A DNA stretch of 25,382 nucleotides, taken from contig DAISJD010000033.1 of NCBI GenBank assembly GCA_036821645.1, positions 1 through 25,382 on the forward strand, read 5' to 3'. A program made the position numbers and the translations under genes. This DNA comes from DAISJD01 sp036821645 (GTDB lineage Bacteria > Pseudomonadota > Alphaproteobacteria > ATCC43930 > CGMCC-115725). Positions within the stretch are counted from its first letter, which is position 1. Each line of letters starts with the position of its first letter. Below are positions 23,879 to 25,382 of the stretch, piece by piece. The notes beneath the pieces were generated by a model. That model ran no database searches, was not told the DNA's origin, and saw only the letters and a list, made by a program, of their open reading frames with translations.

Positions 23879-24637
23879 TTACGGCTTTAGGTCGTCTTTT
23901 TTTCTACCCGTAAACATGATGGGCAGCAAGGCTGCAATCCCGAGTGCCGCAAGGGCAAAAATTGTTGCAGGCGACAGCAATTGCTTGGGATCGCTGATCC
24001 CACCTTGGCGCAGTACATCGGCCAAGCCTTCGCCCAATTGCGTATAAACCCACGTTGCCGGCAGAATACCGATCATTGTTGCCGTCAAATATGTCCGCAG
24101 GCTAACCCCCAGAAAACCGGGTACGATATTGACGATAAAGAAGGGGATGGCAGGCATTAATCGTAAGGAAAGCATATAGAAAAACGCATTTTTCTTAAAA
24201 CCACCTTCAAAACGGTCAATGAATTTGCTGATCTTCGTTAAGAGATGGTCGCCAAATCCATGCTTGACGGCCATAAAAACCAGCGTAGCCCCTGTCGTAG
24301 CGCCGATTTCGATCGCAATGGTAGCGGCAACAGACCCAAAAAGAAAACCACCCATGATCGTGAGCACCAACCCGCCGGGGATGGAAAATCCGGTCATGAA
24401 TGCATAAAAAACAGTATAGAGTATAATGCACTTTATAAAATTGTGATTAACCTGTTCTTTAAGCCAAAATTGATTCTGGTTGAGCGAAGATAAGCTAATG
24501 AATTGATCAAACTGAAAAAAAAGCGCAATAATAAAACCAACAACAATAATCAAAAAAGGCATGAGCCGGATGATGTGAGCAAAACACCAGCCCTGCTGCC
24601 TATTTTTTGAAGAATGTTCTTTGGGAGCGGTTGGCAA
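23879..24637 (-). CDS. TVP38/TMEM64 family membrane protein (VTT/DedA-like domain)
   Basis: This roughly 252-residue inner-membrane protein has the VTT-domain features: an N-terminal anchor (MPFLIIVVGFIIALF), the re-entrant SIPGGLVLTIMGGFLFG, a GATTGATLVF segment, the conserved RLMPAIPFFIVNIVPGFLGV, and a C-terminal span. Relatives of DedA act in lipid-carrier or phospholipid flipping, but TVP38/TMEM64 members remain poorly defined. The start is uncertain: no upstream ATG exists before a stop at 24670. TTG 24637 has GGAG six bases ahead and is preferred to TTG 24652 or ATG 24562. The flavoprotein gene follows after 19 bases, so the pair is likely co-transcribed. Confidence 0.85.
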   Translation of the reverse strand: MPTAPKEHSSKNRQQGWCFAHIIRLMPFLIIVVGFIIALFFQFDQFISLSSLNQNQFWLKEQVNHNFIKCIILYTVFYAFMTGFSIPGGLVLTIMGGFLFGSVAATIAIEIGATTGATLVFMAVKHGFGDHLLTKISKFIDRFEGGFKKNAFFYMLSLRLMPAIPFFIVNIVPGFLGVSLRTYLTATMIGILPATWVYTQLGEGLADVLRQGGISDPKQLLSPATIFALAALGIAALLPIMFTGRKKDDLKP

Positions 24638-24652
24638 AAAAAACTCCGACAA

Positions 24653-24926
24653 AAAGAATGAGAATACCTATCGTTATCGACAGCGACCTTGGCATAAATC
24701 AGGCGAAACTGTGTTTCACGAAGGCTTGAGGCAGAGAGATCGTCAGTCACTTAATCGAGAGCATGCCTGAGCCAAGGACACGATTGCGCGCTAGATTTCA
24801 GAAAAAATATAGATAAAATTTACCATATTAAGAAGCGATTTCATCCATGTTAGTGATCACAATACCTTGATAGCCGACCCTGTGCTGAGTGTTTGGCATT
24901 AAAAATGGAACGAGGTGGCAGGTCAG
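24653..24926. other. Divergent intergenic region before the terminal flavoprotein
   Basis: About 270 bases between divergent genes. A possible plus-strand promoter is TTGCGC (24784-24789), an 18-base spacer, then TATAGA (24808-24813). An 8-bp palindrome GTGATCAC lies at 24853-24860. No tRNA-like fold or credible reading frame was found. Confidence 0.35.
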
Positions 24927-25382
24927 ATGCGGAAAAAAATCTTGTTGATTGGCGCTGGGCATATAAATTTAAAGGTTTTACGGGATTTCTCTACCGGAAC
25001 ACCAATAAATTGTGATTTAATTTTGATTCATCCGTCAGATTTTACATTTTATTCTGGCTTGATCCCATCTGTGATTTCAAGTTGTCAGACGAAAGTGGAT
25101 GGCAAAATTGATCTGATTGCCCTCGCGCAGCGCGCCCAGGCTCAGATGATAAAAGGATGGGTTGTTGGACTTGATCTAAAAAACCAGTCTGCTCGTCTCT
25201 CTGATGGCCGATATGTATCTTATGATATTGTCTCACTCAACCCAGGATCACAGCCTGTTTTTTCGCATTCTGCCGAAACCTGTCTTGCCGTAAAGCCGTT
25301 TGAGGGGTTGCTGAAGGGGATTGCGGCCTTTCAAGCGGCGCTATCGCGCACCGAGCGGGTGGGGCGGATCGCCATTGTCGGG
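24927..25382 (+). CDS. FAD-dependent oxidoreductase, 5' part (SelD-associated/NADH dehydrogenase-like), cut by window end
   Basis: The frame starts at ATG 24927 after a GAGGTGGCAGG ribosome site and is open for 152 codons to the window edge. The product starts with a dinucleotide fold, ILLIGAGHINLKVLRDFS, then LIHPSDFTFYSGLIPSVIS and YDIVSLNPGSQP, a pattern typical of the pyridine-nucleotide-disulfide oxidoreductase often joined to, or beside, selenophosphate synthetase SelD. The normal GAGHAHV and YSGMLPG motifs are recognisable with changes (HINL, YSGLIPS). The end is near the second Rossmann motif (IAIVG). Whether a SelD domain or gene follows lies outside the window. Confidence 0.8.
   Translation, partial: MRKKILLIGAGHINLKVLRDFSTGTPINCDLILIHPSDFTFYSGLIPSVISSCQTKVDGKIDLIALAQRAQAQMIKGWVVGLDLKNQSARLSDGRYVSYDIVSLNPGSQPVFSHSAETCLAVKPFEGLLKGIAAFQAALSRTERVGRIAIVG

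Overview
The window looks like a chromosomal segment of a moderately GC-rich alphaproteobacterium. The gene content (bacterial betaine-lipid genes, stand-alone rpsD with its own promoter and terminator, an AztABC/Znu-type zinc importer, TrmJ behind cysS) and the codon bias fit that class, possibly a Rhodospirillales- or Kordiimonadales-like lineage, but no rRNA or other species marker is present. No tRNA, rRNA, insertion sequence, phage gene or CRISPR array was found.

Layout. (1) 1-4583, plus strand: an acyl-CoA-metabolism-like operon with a phosphotransferase-family kinase, a histidine phosphatase, two short-chain dehydrogenases and a zinc-independent NADP-dependent oxidoreductase, closed by a strong GC-rich hairpin. 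(2) 4740-7757, plus strand: cysS and trmJ (overlapping), then rpsD with a clear promoter and a perfect intrinsic terminator. (3) 7805-13884, minus strand: a metal-homeostasis island. It holds a zinc ABC importer (ATPase, permease, binding protein) led by an uncharacterised 55-residue membrane microprotein and preceded by a Zur-like operator inside a promoter spacer; a DUF1007 periplasmic protein coupled to a NicO/RcnA-type transporter with an extreme histidine-rich loop; and an Nramp (MntH) manganese importer. (4) 14073-17514, plus strand: uppP, then a promoter and an unexplained structured RNA element, then btaA-btaB plus an SCP2-domain gene, ending in an 11-bp-stem terminator. btaA and btaB make the phosphorus-free betaine lipid DGTS from diacylglycerol and SAM. 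(5) 17524-22330, minus strand: an AT-rich segment with an OpgC-like membrane acyltransferase and a 1127-residue hybrid histidine kinase whose base composition swings sharply from domain to domain. (6) 22438-24637, minus strand: a TVP38/TMEM64 membrane protein and a mercuric-reductase/lipoamide-dehydrogenase-like flavoprotein, probably co-transcribed. (7) 24927-end, plus strand: the 5' part of a flavoprotein of the kind often joined to SelD.

Together the centre of the window reads as envelope and nutrient adaptation: zinc, nickel/cobalt and manganese traffic, undecaprenyl phosphate recycling, and membrane lipid remodelling. The best candidates for something undescribed are the structured element ahead of btaA, the microprotein heading the zinc importer operon, the SCP2 partner of the betaine-lipid enzymes, and the palindrome over the DUF1007 promoter. 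All functions are inferred from sequence reading alone; no database search was run.
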